From: JBKQHQ01 sp052148715
Lineage (GTDB): Bacteria; Pseudomonadota; Alphaproteobacteria; Rhizobiales; Xanthobacteraceae
Length of the DNA stretch: 64,000 nt
NCBI GenBank assembly: GCA_052148715.1
Contig: JBKQHQ010000240.1
Coordinates: 58,727 to 122,726, forward strand
Direction of reading: 5' to 3'
Within the stretch, counting starts at the first letter, position 1; the number at the start of each line of letters is the position of its first letter. Both the position numbers and the translations under genes were made by a program. The notes below the pieces were generated by a model. That model saw nothing but the letters and a program-made list of their open reading frames with translations. It did no database searches and had not been told where the DNA came from. This document shows, piece by piece, positions 1-8,511 of the stretch.

Positions 1-292
1 AAGGGCTCGCATCTTGCAGCCCGGCTTCTGCCCGACAAATGGATTGGAGGGAACAGGGCGCTGACTGCGGCCAATGTGGCCACGGCATATGGCCACTTCG
101 GGTCAATACTGAGACCGCGCGACGGCTCCGTGGCGTTCGCCGGCTACTCGCCTCTGAATGGGACGGGCCCGTTGCGGCCGACACGCACGGGCGAGACGAA
201 ATCGCGCGCCGGAATCGCCAACGGATGCAGTACTATCCGCATTGCCCATACGATGTGGCGGGATCGAACAGGTTAGACCGAGGTGACCGAGG
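1..292. other. Left-edge stretch with no supported gene
   Basis: Short open frames cross this stretch, but none has a convincing start, ribosome site or recognisable protein. It ends in a GAGG ribosome site for the next gene. It may hold the promoter of the MaoC gene; I see no clear boxes. Confidence 0.4.
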
Positions 293-1144
293 ATGGCATT
301 GAACTACGAACGGGTGATGGCGTATCAGACCGGCGATGTCGCGGTGAGCTATGGCGCGCGTGACTGTATCCTTTACGCGCTCGGGATCGGGCTTGGCATG
401 GATCCGGTCGATTCCGGCCAGCTGCAGTTCGTGTATGAGCGAAACCTGCAAGCATTTCCGACCCTGGCGACGGTGCTCGGCTGGTTCAGGCCGCCCCACG
501 GTTCGCAATTCGGCGTCGACGAGCGGCTCGTCGTGCATGCGGAGCAGAAGCTGACCCTTCATTCCGTGCTGCCGATACAAGGCAAGCTGACGAGCCGCGC
601 GCGGGTCAAGGACGTCATCGACAAGGGTCCAGGCAAGGCCGCCATCATTCAGTTCGCGCGCGAGTTGGTCGCACCGGACGGAACCCTGGTCGCGTCCATC
701 GACAGCAGCACCCTCGCCCGCCAGCACGGCGGCTTCGGCGGCAGATCGACCTCGACGGTCGAGCCAGCGCCCGTTCCGGACCGCCTCCCCGATCAGGTCT
801 GCAGCTTGCCGACGCCGCCGAACCTTGCGCTCCTGTTTCGCCTCAACGGCGATGACAATCCGTTGCACGCCGACCCCGATCACGCCAAGGCCGTCGGCTT
901 CCCGCGGCCAATCCTGCACGGCATGGCAAGCTTCGGCATCGCGGCCCATGCGGTGCTGCGCGCCGCCGCCGCGTATCGGCCGGAACGGCTCAAGAGCATC
1001 GAAGCGCGGTTCGTGCGCCCTGTCTTCCCGGGCGAGACGCTGAGCACCGAGATGTGGGTCGACGGCGCCCAGGTTCTTTTCCGCTGCCGCGCCGCCGAGC
1101 GCGACGAGATCGTGCTCGACAACGGGCGCGCCGCATTGCGGTGA
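293..1144 (+). CDS. MaoC-family acyl-CoA hydratase/dehydratase
   Basis: A 283-residue double hot-dog protein, probably an (R)-specific enoyl-CoA hydratase or a related acyl-thioester dehydratase acting in the cytoplasm. The C-terminal half carries the hydratase-2 signature: LNGDDNPLHADPDHA followed by GFPRPILHGM, around residues 184-211, with the catalytic Asp and His. The N-terminal half (about residues 8-150) is the partner hot-dog fold lacking that signature, as in MaoC_dehydrat_N proteins. An ATG follows GAGG closely. The gene stands alone, so the substrate cannot be told from context; a bile-acid or fatty-acid type CoA ester is possible. Confidence 0.85.
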   Translation: MALNYERVMAYQTGDVAVSYGARDCILYALGIGLGMDPVDSGQLQFVYERNLQAFPTLATVLGWFRPPHGSQFGVDERLVVHAEQKLTLHSVLPIQGKLTSRARVKDVIDKGPGKAAIIQFARELVAPDGTLVASIDSSTLARQHGGFGGRSTSTVEPAPVPDRLPDQVCSLPTPPNLALLFRLNGDDNPLHADPDHAKAVGFPRPILHGMASFGIAAHAVLRAAAAYRPERLKSIEARFVRPVFPGETLSTEMWVDGAQVLFRCRAAERDEIVLDNGRAALR

Positions 1145-1232
1145 TCGCCTGCCTTGTGACGACGGAACCGCAGCTCTCGACGCCGCTCCGCAATCGGGCG
1201 CGCGCGCCTCTGAAGCGTCCCGACCCGTCGCT

Positions 1233-1358
1233 GGAGCATGATCCCAAAAAAGCCTGCCCTCGGGCTTGACCCGAGGGTGGGCACCGATCTTCGCAAAAAT
1301 CACGCTCCAACAACAAAATAGAGCCCGATGACGACTTGAAGAAAAGTGATCGTGCTCT
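1233..1358. repeat. Palindromic GGAGCATGATC-type intergenic repeat
   Basis: GGAGCATGATC at 1233 and an imperfect complement, AATCACGCTCC, ending at 1308 bound a palindromic unit. Nested inside is a perfect 8-bp hairpin (CCCTCGGG at 1257-1264 with CCCGAGGG at 1270-1277). A second, degenerate unit follows and ends GATCGTGCTCT at about 1357. The layout and wording match the mobile BIME-like repeats common between genes in Bradyrhizobium and relatives. It sits between convergent genes and touches the stop codon of the next one. Confidence 0.6.
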
Positions 1359-1644
1359 AGTCCAGCAGGCTGAACATCGGAACTTTCAGAGGTGAACGAG
1401 CAATGCCCGACGATGCCATGGGGACGAGGGCTGGGCCGCAGCGCGCCCGCAGCCCTGCATATCGCGGCGGCTCATACAGGCCGATCCAAGCCGGCTCATC
1501 CTTGCGCCGGAAAAATGTTTGGAAAGCGAATGCGATGACGGCCGGCATCCCCCAAATCACTCCTAAACTGACGGATCCTTGCCGGCTCAGGCTCGCGGCC
1601 CATGTCATTTCGCTGACGCCGGGCGTTTCTTCACGGTTGGACAT
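1357..1644 (-). CDS. Small membrane protein, unknown function
   Basis: A 95-residue protein starting MSNREETPGVSEM, with one likely membrane segment (about residues 22-44, SVSLGVIWGMPAVIAFAF) followed by a basic RRKDEP stretch. The start is chosen because AGAGGGGA lies 7-12 bases upstream of this ATG; the same frame runs much further upstream, but only as antisense of the kinase. I do not recognise a family. The C-terminal 50 residues are rich in Ala, Arg and Pro. It could be a stress-related small membrane protein. Confidence 0.5.
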   Translation of the reverse strand: MSNREETPGVSEMTWAASLSRQGSVSLGVIWGMPAVIAFAFQTFFRRKDEPAWIGLYEPPRYAGLRARCGPALVPMASSGIARSPLKVPMFSLLD

Positions 1645-1805
1645 CGGTCTTTTCCCCTCTGATGCAACCGCTTGACATACTACCTGAAAATCGCCGCGCG
1701 GCGGCGGTTTCCTTAACAAATGGTTAACCCGATCAAATAGCGATCTGAAATCGGCAGCGCGCTCAACAAGATCAGCTGACAACCCGCCGCGAGCGTAAGA
1801 GGTAA

Positions 1806-4028
1806 TTAGGTAAGCGGAACCCGGATCGTGCAAACAAGTCCCTCCGGCTCGAAGCGCCGCTCGCACTGGGCGGTGCCGCGATCCATCAGCGTGCTGCCCA
1901 ATCCGAAGCGCTGCGGTGGTTGGACGCTCGGGCCACCGCGCTCCTGCCAGGTCAGATCCAGCCGGCCGGCGCCGCCGTCCCGCCATGTAAGATGGATGGT
2001 TCCCTTGGGGGTGCTGAGCGCGCCGTATTTGCTGGCATTCACGCCGAGCTCGTGCAGCAGCAGGCCGAGCTCCGTCGCTCTCGCCGCCGGGATCAGCATA
2101 TCCGGTCCGTCCGTGATCAGGCGTTCGCGCGCAGCGCCGATCAATGGCAACAGCTGCTGGCTCACGAGGTCGTCGACGAACGCGCCTTTCCAATCGTTCT
2201 TCGTGATCGCGTCGTGCGAGGCCGCCAGGGCATGGAGCCGGCCGACAAAAAGGTCGACGAAGGTCGCAGGGTCCGGCGCCGTCCGCAGCGTCTGCTTCGC
2301 CATGGCCTGGATGACGGCGAGCGTGTTCTTCACGCGGTGCGCAAGCTCGAGCAACAGCATGGCCTGCTGACTTTCGGCGCGCTTTTGCTCGGAGATGTCG
2401 AAGTGCACGCCGATCATGCGCGCGGGTTGCCCCGCTTCGTCCTTGATCACCCAACCGCGCGCTTCCAGCCAACGCAGGCTTCCATCCGGCAACCGCGCCC
2501 GCCATTCCGCGTGGAATTCGCCGGTGGTCTGCGATTCTTCGGCGCGCCGCTCCGCCTCGGGCAGATCGTCGGGATGGATGCAGGCCGCCCAGGCGGCATA
2601 GCTGTTGCCGAAGGAGCCGGGCGGGAGGCCATACAGCGCCTCAAGCTCCGGCGACCAGCGCTCATCGTTGGTCTTGATGTCCCATTCGAACGTGCCCAGC
2701 CGAGCGGCCTGGGCGGCGAGCCGCAACCGCTCCTCACTGCTGCGCGCCACCTCTTGCGCCCGCATGAGATCATGGATGTCGGTGCGGCTACCGACCCAGC
2801 GCGAGATGGCACGACCGGCATTGCGAACCGGGGCAAGGCGCACCAGAAACCATCGATAGCTGCCGTCAGCGCCGCGGACGCGGTGGCGGAACTCGAACGT
2901 ATTTCCCGCCTTGATCCCCTCCTCCCAGCGCTTCCTCGACGCGGGGAGATCGTCGGGGTGCACCGCCTTGGTCCAGCCGTCGCCGATGCTTTCCTCGAGC
3001 GCCATGCCGATGTACTCGAGCCAGCGCGGACCAACGAAAGTCGTCACACCGTCGGCGTCCGTCTCGAACGTCATCGAGGGCGCGGCCTCGGTCAGGGCGC
3101 GAAAACGTTCCTCGCTCTCACGCAGCGCAAGCTCGGCATTCTTGCGGTCGGTGATGTCCTGATGCGCGGCGATCAGCCGCTCCGCTTGCCTGTCCTTGCC
3201 GGGGAATATCTCGGCCCGCATGGAAATCCAGCGCGGTCGGCCGTTATCGGGCGCGGTTATGCGAAACTCGCTTTCAAGAACGCCGCCGCTCGCAACGAAC
3301 GCCGCGTATTCGCCCTTGAGCCTCGCGCGGTCGTCGGCGTGCACGAGCGCGATCCACTGCTCGGTCGTGATCGTCTTCTGCTCCGCCGGCAGACCGTAAA
3401 GCTCTCGATACTCCTCCGAAATCAACGAGCATGGCTGCGCCATCAGCCATTCCGCATCGGCGATCCGTCCGAGCCGCTGGACCGTCCGCAGTCGCGCCTC
3501 CGTCGCCCGCAATACCTCCTCGGCGCGCTTGCGGCCGCTGATGTCGCGCCAGGCGATGACGCCGCCGATGATCTTTCCTGCTGCATCCTGGATCGGGCCG
3601 GCATTACAGATGACGGTGATCTTCGTTCCGTCCGCCCGCTGCAGCACCTGCTCTTCGTTTTGGATCACCTCTCCGCGCTTGGTCGCGCGCATCAAAGGCA
3701 AATCCTCGGGCGGGCATGGGGTCACGCCGTCGGCGCGGTAAATCCGCAGCGCCTGCGCGTGCTTCTCCTCCGCGATCCCCTCAATCTCGGACCGTTGACG
3801 CTGCGTCTGCGCTACACCGTAATCGCTCACCCTGCGCACGACGACGTTCGGCGCCTCGGCAATGGAGATCCCTTCCGGGATGTGCCGCATCAGGGCATCC
3901 AAGGTCAGCGCCGCCGACGACTGATCCTCGAGGCGCCCCTCAAGCTCGGCGATGCGCCGACGCAGCCGTTCAATTTCCTCAAGGAGGCTCAATTCCGCCG
4001 GCAGGACTGGACCCGTCCCCTGCTCCAT
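1806..4028 (-). CDS. Multi-PAS HWE-family sensor histidine kinase
   Basis: A 740-residue soluble sensor kinase. Residues 15-38 form a short coiled coil. Four PAS/PAC units follow (about 38-170, 175-295, 300-425 and 430-555), ending in typical DISGRKRAE, DITDRKNAE and DISEQKRAE linkers. The C-terminal kinase has the HWE phospho-acceptor ELAHRVKNTLAVIQAMA and an ATP-binding part with LLLHELGVNASKYGAL. HWE and HisKA2 kinases often feed the alphaproteobacterial general stress response through PhyR. It lies directly downstream of a NepR-like gene on the same strand, which supports that role. No membrane segment is seen, so the signal is probably cytosolic (redox, light or a ligand). Confidence 0.88.
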   Translation of the reverse strand: MEQGTGPVLPAELSLLEEIERLRRRIAELEGRLEDQSSAALTLDALMRHIPEGISIAEAPNVVVRRVSDYGVAQTQRQRSEIEGIAEEKHAQALRIYRADGVTPCPPEDLPLMRATKRGEVIQNEEQVLQRADGTKITVICNAGPIQDAAGKIIGGVIAWRDISGRKRAEEVLRATEARLRTVQRLGRIADAEWLMAQPCSLISEEYRELYGLPAEQKTITTEQWIALVHADDRARLKGEYAAFVASGGVLESEFRITAPDNGRPRWISMRAEIFPGKDRQAERLIAAHQDITDRKNAELALRESEERFRALTEAAPSMTFETDADGVTTFVGPRWLEYIGMALEESIGDGWTKAVHPDDLPASRKRWEEGIKAGNTFEFRHRVRGADGSYRWFLVRLAPVRNAGRAISRWVGSRTDIHDLMRAQEVARSSEERLRLAAQAARLGTFEWDIKTNDERWSPELEALYGLPPGSFGNSYAAWAACIHPDDLPEAERRAEESQTTGEFHAEWRARLPDGSLRWLEARGWVIKDEAGQPARMIGVHFDISEQKRAESQQAMLLLELAHRVKNTLAVIQAMAKQTLRTAPDPATFVDLFVGRLHALAASHDAITKNDWKGAFVDDLVSQQLLPLIGAARERLITDGPDMLIPAARATELGLLLHELGVNASKYGALSTPKGTIHLTWRDGGAGRLDLTWQERGGPSVQPPQRFGLGSTLMDRGTAQCERRFEPEGLVCTIRVPLT

Positions 4029-4157
4029 CTATGGTCTCCAGGCAATGGCGATGATTATGTCGGATCCGGCGCGCTCGCGCGAAATGGAAAGTCCGCGCGA
4101 ATGCAGAGAAATCTTCGTTCCGGCTAACTCAACACTCACAATACATCCGTCGCGCAA

Positions 4158-4442
4158 TCACGAGCCGTCCGGAACATCGTGCGGCGGCTCACCTTTCGGA
4201 TCCGCCTTGGGCTCTTCGCCGGGACCGGTCCCGCCAGCCGTGCCGGCCGGATCAGCCGCTTGGCCGGACGAGCGCGCTTGCGGCAGCTCGGTGGACAATA
4301 GCTTCGCTAATCCTTCCTTCAAGTGCTCCGGGATGCCTTCATCCACCACGTGCTGATACCACTCGCGCAGGCCTCGCGCGATCGCCATCCGGTCCTCGCG
4401 GCCAAGACGCACGACCTTGGGATCATCGGGCGGGTCCGTCAT
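4158..4442 (-). CDS. NepR-like anti-sigma factor
   Basis: A 94-residue protein (MTDPPDDPKVVRLGRED...). Residues 14-45 match the NepR core, GLREWYQHVVDEGIPEHLKE, which in known NepR proteins forms the two helices that bind EcfG or phosphorylated PhyR. The tail is long and acidic/Pro-rich (KADPKGEPPHDVPDGS). Neither phyR nor ecfG is nearby; the next gene on the strand is an HWE kinase. An in-frame GTG start at 4469 would add nine residues, and neither start has a good ribosome site. It is either the main NepR or a diverged paralogue; the family call rests on motif recognition alone. Confidence 0.62.
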   Translation of the reverse strand: MTDPPDDPKVVRLGREDRMAIARGLREWYQHVVDEGIPEHLKEGLAKLLSTELPQARSSGQAADPAGTAGGTGPGEEPKADPKGEPPHDVPDGS

Positions 4443-4603
4443 AGAGCGCTGATTCGTCCCCTCAAGCACGCCCCAAATTGAACCGGAACGTGCCCCTGAT
4501 TTCCAGATCTGGATGCACTGTCGATAGTTACCGCTCGAGTCACGCTCATGGGGCAGGTCTTTTCCGGAAGACGCCCCCGCGCCGGTGCCGAAGCGAGAGT
4601 GTA

Positions 4604-4628
4604 ACCGTATCCGCGGAACATCGTTCCA
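4604..4628 (-). promoter_or_regulatory. Near-consensus EcfG-type promoter before the NepR-like gene
   Basis: On the minus strand GGAAC (4628-4624), a 16-base spacer and GGTT (4607-4604) match the general-stress consensus GGAAC-N16/17-CGTT with one change in the -10. Transcription would start near 4597, about 150 bases upstream of the NepR-like start. The -35 is also part of the palindrome GGAAC-ATC-GTTCC. Confidence 0.5.
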
Positions 4629-4997
4629 TTCGGTGGCATCTTACGCGCGGTACGAGCGGATCAAGGTTAAATCCGCACACGTCGTTTCGCATGTCGCGTT
4701 GCGCCGAGACTGTCCTTGCCCCAATGACGCCGCAGATTCGACACCAAGAAGACGCGTCGGCACCTTTCGGAACATTTGGGGGCGCGCCCGCGGCGCCAAA
4801 CGATAAACAAGCTCGTGTGATCGCGCCGCCTCGCTCCGGCCAAAAAAGACCGCCACGCTAAAAGCCTAGCAGTACCCTTGCCGCGGAATGGCGCTTTGGG
4901 CCGCTCGCCTTGGCCGATGCGGTGTTTGCACGGATGCCCGTCGTGCGCTGCCTGCTGGCGAAGGTTGCGGTCGGAAACTGATCCAATGGAGGTTGGT

Positions 4998-6803
4998 ATG
5001 CTCCGTCGACTTGTTTTCGGAATTGCCACATCGCTTGTCGCCGCAGCAGCGGCACCATCGCCCGGGGTGACACTCGAAGCGCCGAGCGCCTATCAGATCT
5101 CCGGCCCGGTCGCGCACGATAATCTCTCGGTCTATTTCGTGCGCGGTCAGGGCACCAACGCACCGGTGCCGTCGACCCTTGACGAGGCCATCGCTTCCGG
5201 TTCCGCCAAAATTCACGTCAGGCAGGATGGCTCCGGCACCCACCTGATCGACAACCTGTCGACCAGTGCCATCTTTGTTCCAGCGGGCGCGCTCCTGGTC
5301 GGCGGTCTGCAGGATCAGGTGGTGGCGACCAGCACCATCGTGCCGCCGGGGGCGAGCAACGTATTGCTGAGCGTTTTTTGCGTGGAAAAGGGGCGCTCGA
5401 CCGCGCGCGTGGGCGACGATCCGTCGGCGTTCAGGATCGGCGACGCCTTGCTGCCCTCGCACATGGCCAAGCTGATCTTGCTGTCGGGCGCCGGCGGAGA
5501 TGCCAATCTTCGCCAAGTCGGCGTCTGGCTCAGCGCCCGATCCGTTGTGGAAGGGTTGTCGCGCCGGCTTGGTGGTTCCGTCGCCTCACAGCGCTCGGCA
5601 TCGAGCTTGCCGCTGGCGTTGGAGGATGCGCGCGTCGCCGAGGCGCAAAGCGGCTACGTGGAGTCGCTCGGGTGGCCGGTGACGAGCGGCGATGTCATCG
5701 GTGCGGTGTTTGCGGTGAACGGCCGCATGAGCAGTGCGGAGATCTTTTCTTCGAACGAGCTCTTCCGGAAAGTGTGGCCGCAGCTGCTGCGCGGCTACGC
5801 GACGCAGGCGATGGTGGAGGAGGGTCTCGGCAGCGGACCGGCGCCGTCGACCGAAAGCGTCATGGCCTTCCTCTCACGAGCAGAGCAAGGCGAAGTGCAA
5901 GACGCGCCGCTCTCTGCCCAAGATAAGTTTCAAGACAGGCTCGAGAAACGTGTCAGCGACGCGGCGCTCTATTCCGTCCTCAGTGAGGGAAGCTTTGTCC
6001 AGCGCAGCTACCTCGCGCGCACCGATGGCGCGGAGCTGACCACGACGCGCGAAGGCACTGTCCTGCAGATGCTGCAGGCGGGACTCTTCGAGCAGTACTC
6101 GGCTCCGGTTTTTCGCCCCTATAGCTGGGACGGCTTTTTCCAGCTGGTCGACGAGTATCAGCGGCAGCTCCGGACGCTTGGCAGCGCCGATCCGACGCGG
6201 CCGATCCAACCCGCCCTGGTCGACTATCAGCATGCGCTGCTGCTCGCCAGCCTGAACGTGGAGCGGCGCAACATCGACATCCGTTCGCCGTTCGCCAGCG
6301 ATCCGATCCTCGCCGGCGGCAATCGCGGCGATAACGGCTCCCACGCGCTGTTCAAGGTGGGCTTGCCGATTCTCATGGGATTGCTGGCCTTCTTCGCGGC
6401 GTCGCGGACCCGCCGGGGGCCGGCGCCTGCGCTACGGCCCGCGCGCCGCTATCGCGGCTTCGCCGTGGAACCGCGGCAGCGACGGGCAGTCGCTGTTGCG
6501 CAGCGGAGCGCCGTGTTATCTCCGGACTGGCAACCGACGGACTTGCGACTTGCGTCCACCGACCGTGCCGCCGGGCCCGTGCTGCCCGACGAGGCTCCGG
6601 CGGGCGGCGTGCTGGAGCTGTTGCGCGGCTGGGCCCGCCTCGGCTCCTACGCCCTCCAGCAAACGGGGCACGTTCTGAAACACGCGCTTCGCGACCTCAT
6701 CGCGCGCCGCATGTGGCCAATCGGCCTCGCTGTCTGGGCGTCGGTCCGGCGTCGAAAACCGCCCGGTCCCGGCTTGGCCAACTGCGGAGCCGCCTTGGTT
6801 TGA
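4998..6803 (+). CDS. ARPP-1-like domain membrane protein
   Basis: A 601-residue protein. The start is set at the ATG behind GGAGG (MLRRLVFGIATSLVAAAAAP), which begins a signal peptide; the longer frame upstream is not used. Residues 25-300 resemble the ARPP-1 domain (ARG and Rhodanese-Phosphatase-superfamily-associated Protein): LDEAIASG, a central IFVPAGALLVGGLQDQVV and LLSVFCVEKGRS are typical positions. A single membrane segment (about 452-470, FKVGLPILMGLLAFFAA) follows a long extracytoplasmic part. The last 130 residues are basic and would be cytosolic. Two PPP-type phosphatase genes follow on the same strand. The biochemical role of the domain is not known to me. Confidence 0.65.
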   Translation: MLRRLVFGIATSLVAAAAAPSPGVTLEAPSAYQISGPVAHDNLSVYFVRGQGTNAPVPSTLDEAIASGSAKIHVRQDGSGTHLIDNLSTSAIFVPAGALLVGGLQDQVVATSTIVPPGASNVLLSVFCVEKGRSTARVGDDPSAFRIGDALLPSHMAKLILLSGAGGDANLRQVGVWLSARSVVEGLSRRLGGSVASQRSASSLPLALEDARVAEAQSGYVESLGWPVTSGDVIGAVFAVNGRMSSAEIFSSNELFRKVWPQLLRGYATQAMVEEGLGSGPAPSTESVMAFLSRAEQGEVQDAPLSAQDKFQDRLEKRVSDAALYSVLSEGSFVQRSYLARTDGAELTTTREGTVLQMLQAGLFEQYSAPVFRPYSWDGFFQLVDEYQRQLRTLGSADPTRPIQPALVDYQHALLLASLNVERRNIDIRSPFASDPILAGGNRGDNGSHALFKVGLPILMGLLAFFAASRTRRGPAPALRPARRYRGFAVEPRQRRAVAVAQRSAVLSPDWQPTDLRLASTDRAAGPVLPDEAPAGGVLELLRGWARLGSYALQQTGHVLKHALRDLIARRMWPIGLAVWASVRRRKPPGPGLANCGAALV

Positions 6804-6928
6804 GACGACTTGCCACGGAGAGACACTGCAGCCTCCATTGGTGAGTGGCACCCGCCCTCGGCTTATGGTCCGGGGGTGGGTTCATCGTTGCGCCAAGCAC
6901 CGAGCCGTATGCCTGCGGAAAAACACCC

Positions 6929-7648
6929 GTGGAAGACCAGCCAACGCTCTCCCCGCGCACCTATGCCATCGGCGACATTCACGGCTGCGATACCAAGCTT
7001 CGCAGGCTGTTCGAGGTGTGCGTGCAGCACAGCGAGAATAGACCGGTCCAATTCGTTTTTCTCGGCGACTACATCGATCGCGGCGACGACAGCCGTGCCG
7101 TGATCGAATGGCTGATGTCGGCGCAAGCGATGTTGCCGCAGCAACTCTTGTGCCTGCGCGGCAATCACGAGGACCTCTTGGTTAAAGCGGTTCGTGGAAC
7201 GCTGGACGATGAGGACCAATGGCTGATGAACGGGGGCGACAAGACGCTCGTAAGCTATGGCGTCCAACATTCACGCGACATCCCGGAGGCGCACCGCCAG
7301 TGGATGTTCGAGCTGCCGCTGCTGTTCCGCGACGAGCGCAGGCTCTATGTCCATGCCGGGATCGTCCCCGGCGTGCCGCTGCAACAGCAGCCGCGCCACG
7401 CACTCCTGTGGATTCGGGACGAATTTCTTTCCTCGACGGCGGACCACGGATTTCTGGTCGTTCACGGCCACACGCCGCTGCGGACGGGCCGACCCGACCT
7501 GCGGCGCAATCGCCTGAACATCGACACGGGCGCCTGCTTCGGCGGGCCGCTCACAGCGGCCGTGTTCTGCGACGCCATCGCCGAGCCGCTCGCCTTCCTA
7601 ACCGACGCCGGTGACGTAACCGATCTGCGCGAGGAGCCGGACGTTTGA
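6929..7648 (+). CDS. PPP-family metallophosphoesterase (Ser/Thr phosphatase-like) 1
   Basis: A 239-residue cytoplasmic phosphatase of the calcineurin-like PPP superfamily. All metal and phosphate motifs are present in order: GDIHG, GDYIDRG, GNHED, HAG and the late GHTP. Such enzymes dephosphorylate Ser/Thr in proteins or cleave dinucleoside polyphosphates (ApaH-like). The start is taken as GTG 6929 (VEDQPTLSPRTYAIGD), since the conserved fold begins here; a GTG at 6845 would add 28 residues of poor quality. It follows the ARPP-1-like gene and precedes a second phosphatase of the same superfamily. Confidence 0.82.
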   Translation: MEDQPTLSPRTYAIGDIHGCDTKLRRLFEVCVQHSENRPVQFVFLGDYIDRGDDSRAVIEWLMSAQAMLPQQLLCLRGNHEDLLVKAVRGTLDDEDQWLMNGGDKTLVSYGVQHSRDIPEAHRQWMFELPLLFRDERRLYVHAGIVPGVPLQQQPRHALLWIRDEFLSSTADHGFLVVHGHTPLRTGRPDLRRNRLNIDTGACFGGPLTAAVFCDAIAEPLAFLTDAGDVTDLREEPDV

Positions 7649-7697
7649 TAACGGGAATAAGAGCAATGCTTCTGCGGCAGATCGGAGAACGCGGGGG

Positions 7698-8474
7698 GTG
7701 AGCGAGACGTCTGCTGGCACGAGATCGGATGCGTGGACTTTCGACGGCATCCGCGTCATTGGCGACGTGCACGGTGAAGCCCAGGCTTTCAGATCCGCGA
7801 TCGAGCAAGCTCGCGCCAAGAACTTATTTGTGGTGGCGCTTGGCGACCTGGTTGATCGCGGGCCGGACAGCGTCGGCGCGCTGCGGCTTGGGCTGGAGCT
7901 GCTCGACCGCGGCACCGGGCTGTTCTTGCGCAGCAATCACGACGACAAGCTGCGCCGCGCACTGCTGGGCAATCCGATCACGGTCGGCCCGGACCTGAAA
8001 CGCACGCTTGACGCGATCGCAGCGGAGCCGGATCGGAGCTTCTTCGTCGCGCGCGTGCGCGAGGCTTTGCACACGGCCCCGTGGTGGCTGCGCGCGGGCG
8101 ATCGTTTGCTGGTGCACGGCGGCTTCCACCCGGCCATGCTCTCGGCGCCGGGGCCGGAGGCAGTATCGTCGCGCGAGGCGGCGGAGGCGTGCCGCAGGCT
8201 CGCGATCTACGGCGAAGTGGACAAGCGCGCCGCCGGCCGGGGCGAGCCGCCGGCACGCACCTATCGGTGGCTCGACACTGTCCCGGCCGGGGTGACCGTG
8301 GTGATCGGCCATGACGTGGTCTCGACGGAGGAAATCGTCGAGCGTCGCGGCGCGCTCGGCGGACGCCTCCTCTTCTGCGACACCGGGTGCGGCCGAGGCG
8401 GTCCGCTCTCCTTCCTCGATCTGCCGGGGGCCGACCTCCGCTCACCCCCGCGGAGCCGGGGGTCCGACGCATAG
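7698..8474 (+). CDS. PPP-family metallophosphoesterase 2, variant GNHD motif
   Basis: A 258-residue relative of the preceding phosphatase, starting at a GTG with GGAG upstream. GDVHG, GDLVDRG, VHGG and a late GHD (in place of GHT) are present. The third motif reads RSNHDD where the superfamily has GNHD or GNHE, so the invariant Gly is Ser; the metal-binding Asn and His remain, so activity is likely. It differs enough from its neighbour to suggest another substrate rather than a recent duplication. The gene ends 38 bases before the convergent phasin gene. Confidence 0.8.
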   Translation: MSETSAGTRSDAWTFDGIRVIGDVHGEAQAFRSAIEQARAKNLFVVALGDLVDRGPDSVGALRLGLELLDRGTGLFLRSNHDDKLRRALLGNPITVGPDLKRTLDAIAAEPDRSFFVARVREALHTAPWWLRAGDRLLVHGGFHPAMLSAPGPEAVSSREAAEACRRLAIYGEVDKRAAGRGEPPARTYRWLDTVPAGVTVVIGHDVVSTEEIVERRGALGGRLLFCDTGCGRGGPLSFLDLPGADLRSPPRSRGSDA

Positions 8475-8511
8475 ATCATCTGCAAAGACCGGGGTCCCCT
8501 CCTTCCTGCGC

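Noticed and set aside
1920..4127. A 735-residue open frame on the plus strand
   Set aside because: It is antisense to the HWE kinase, with no domain and Arg/His-rich composition; high GC keeps the opposite strand open.
4029..4157. EcfG promoter directly before the HWE kinase
   Set aside because: GTTCC occurs near 4118, but the matching AACG is absent at 16 or 17 bases.
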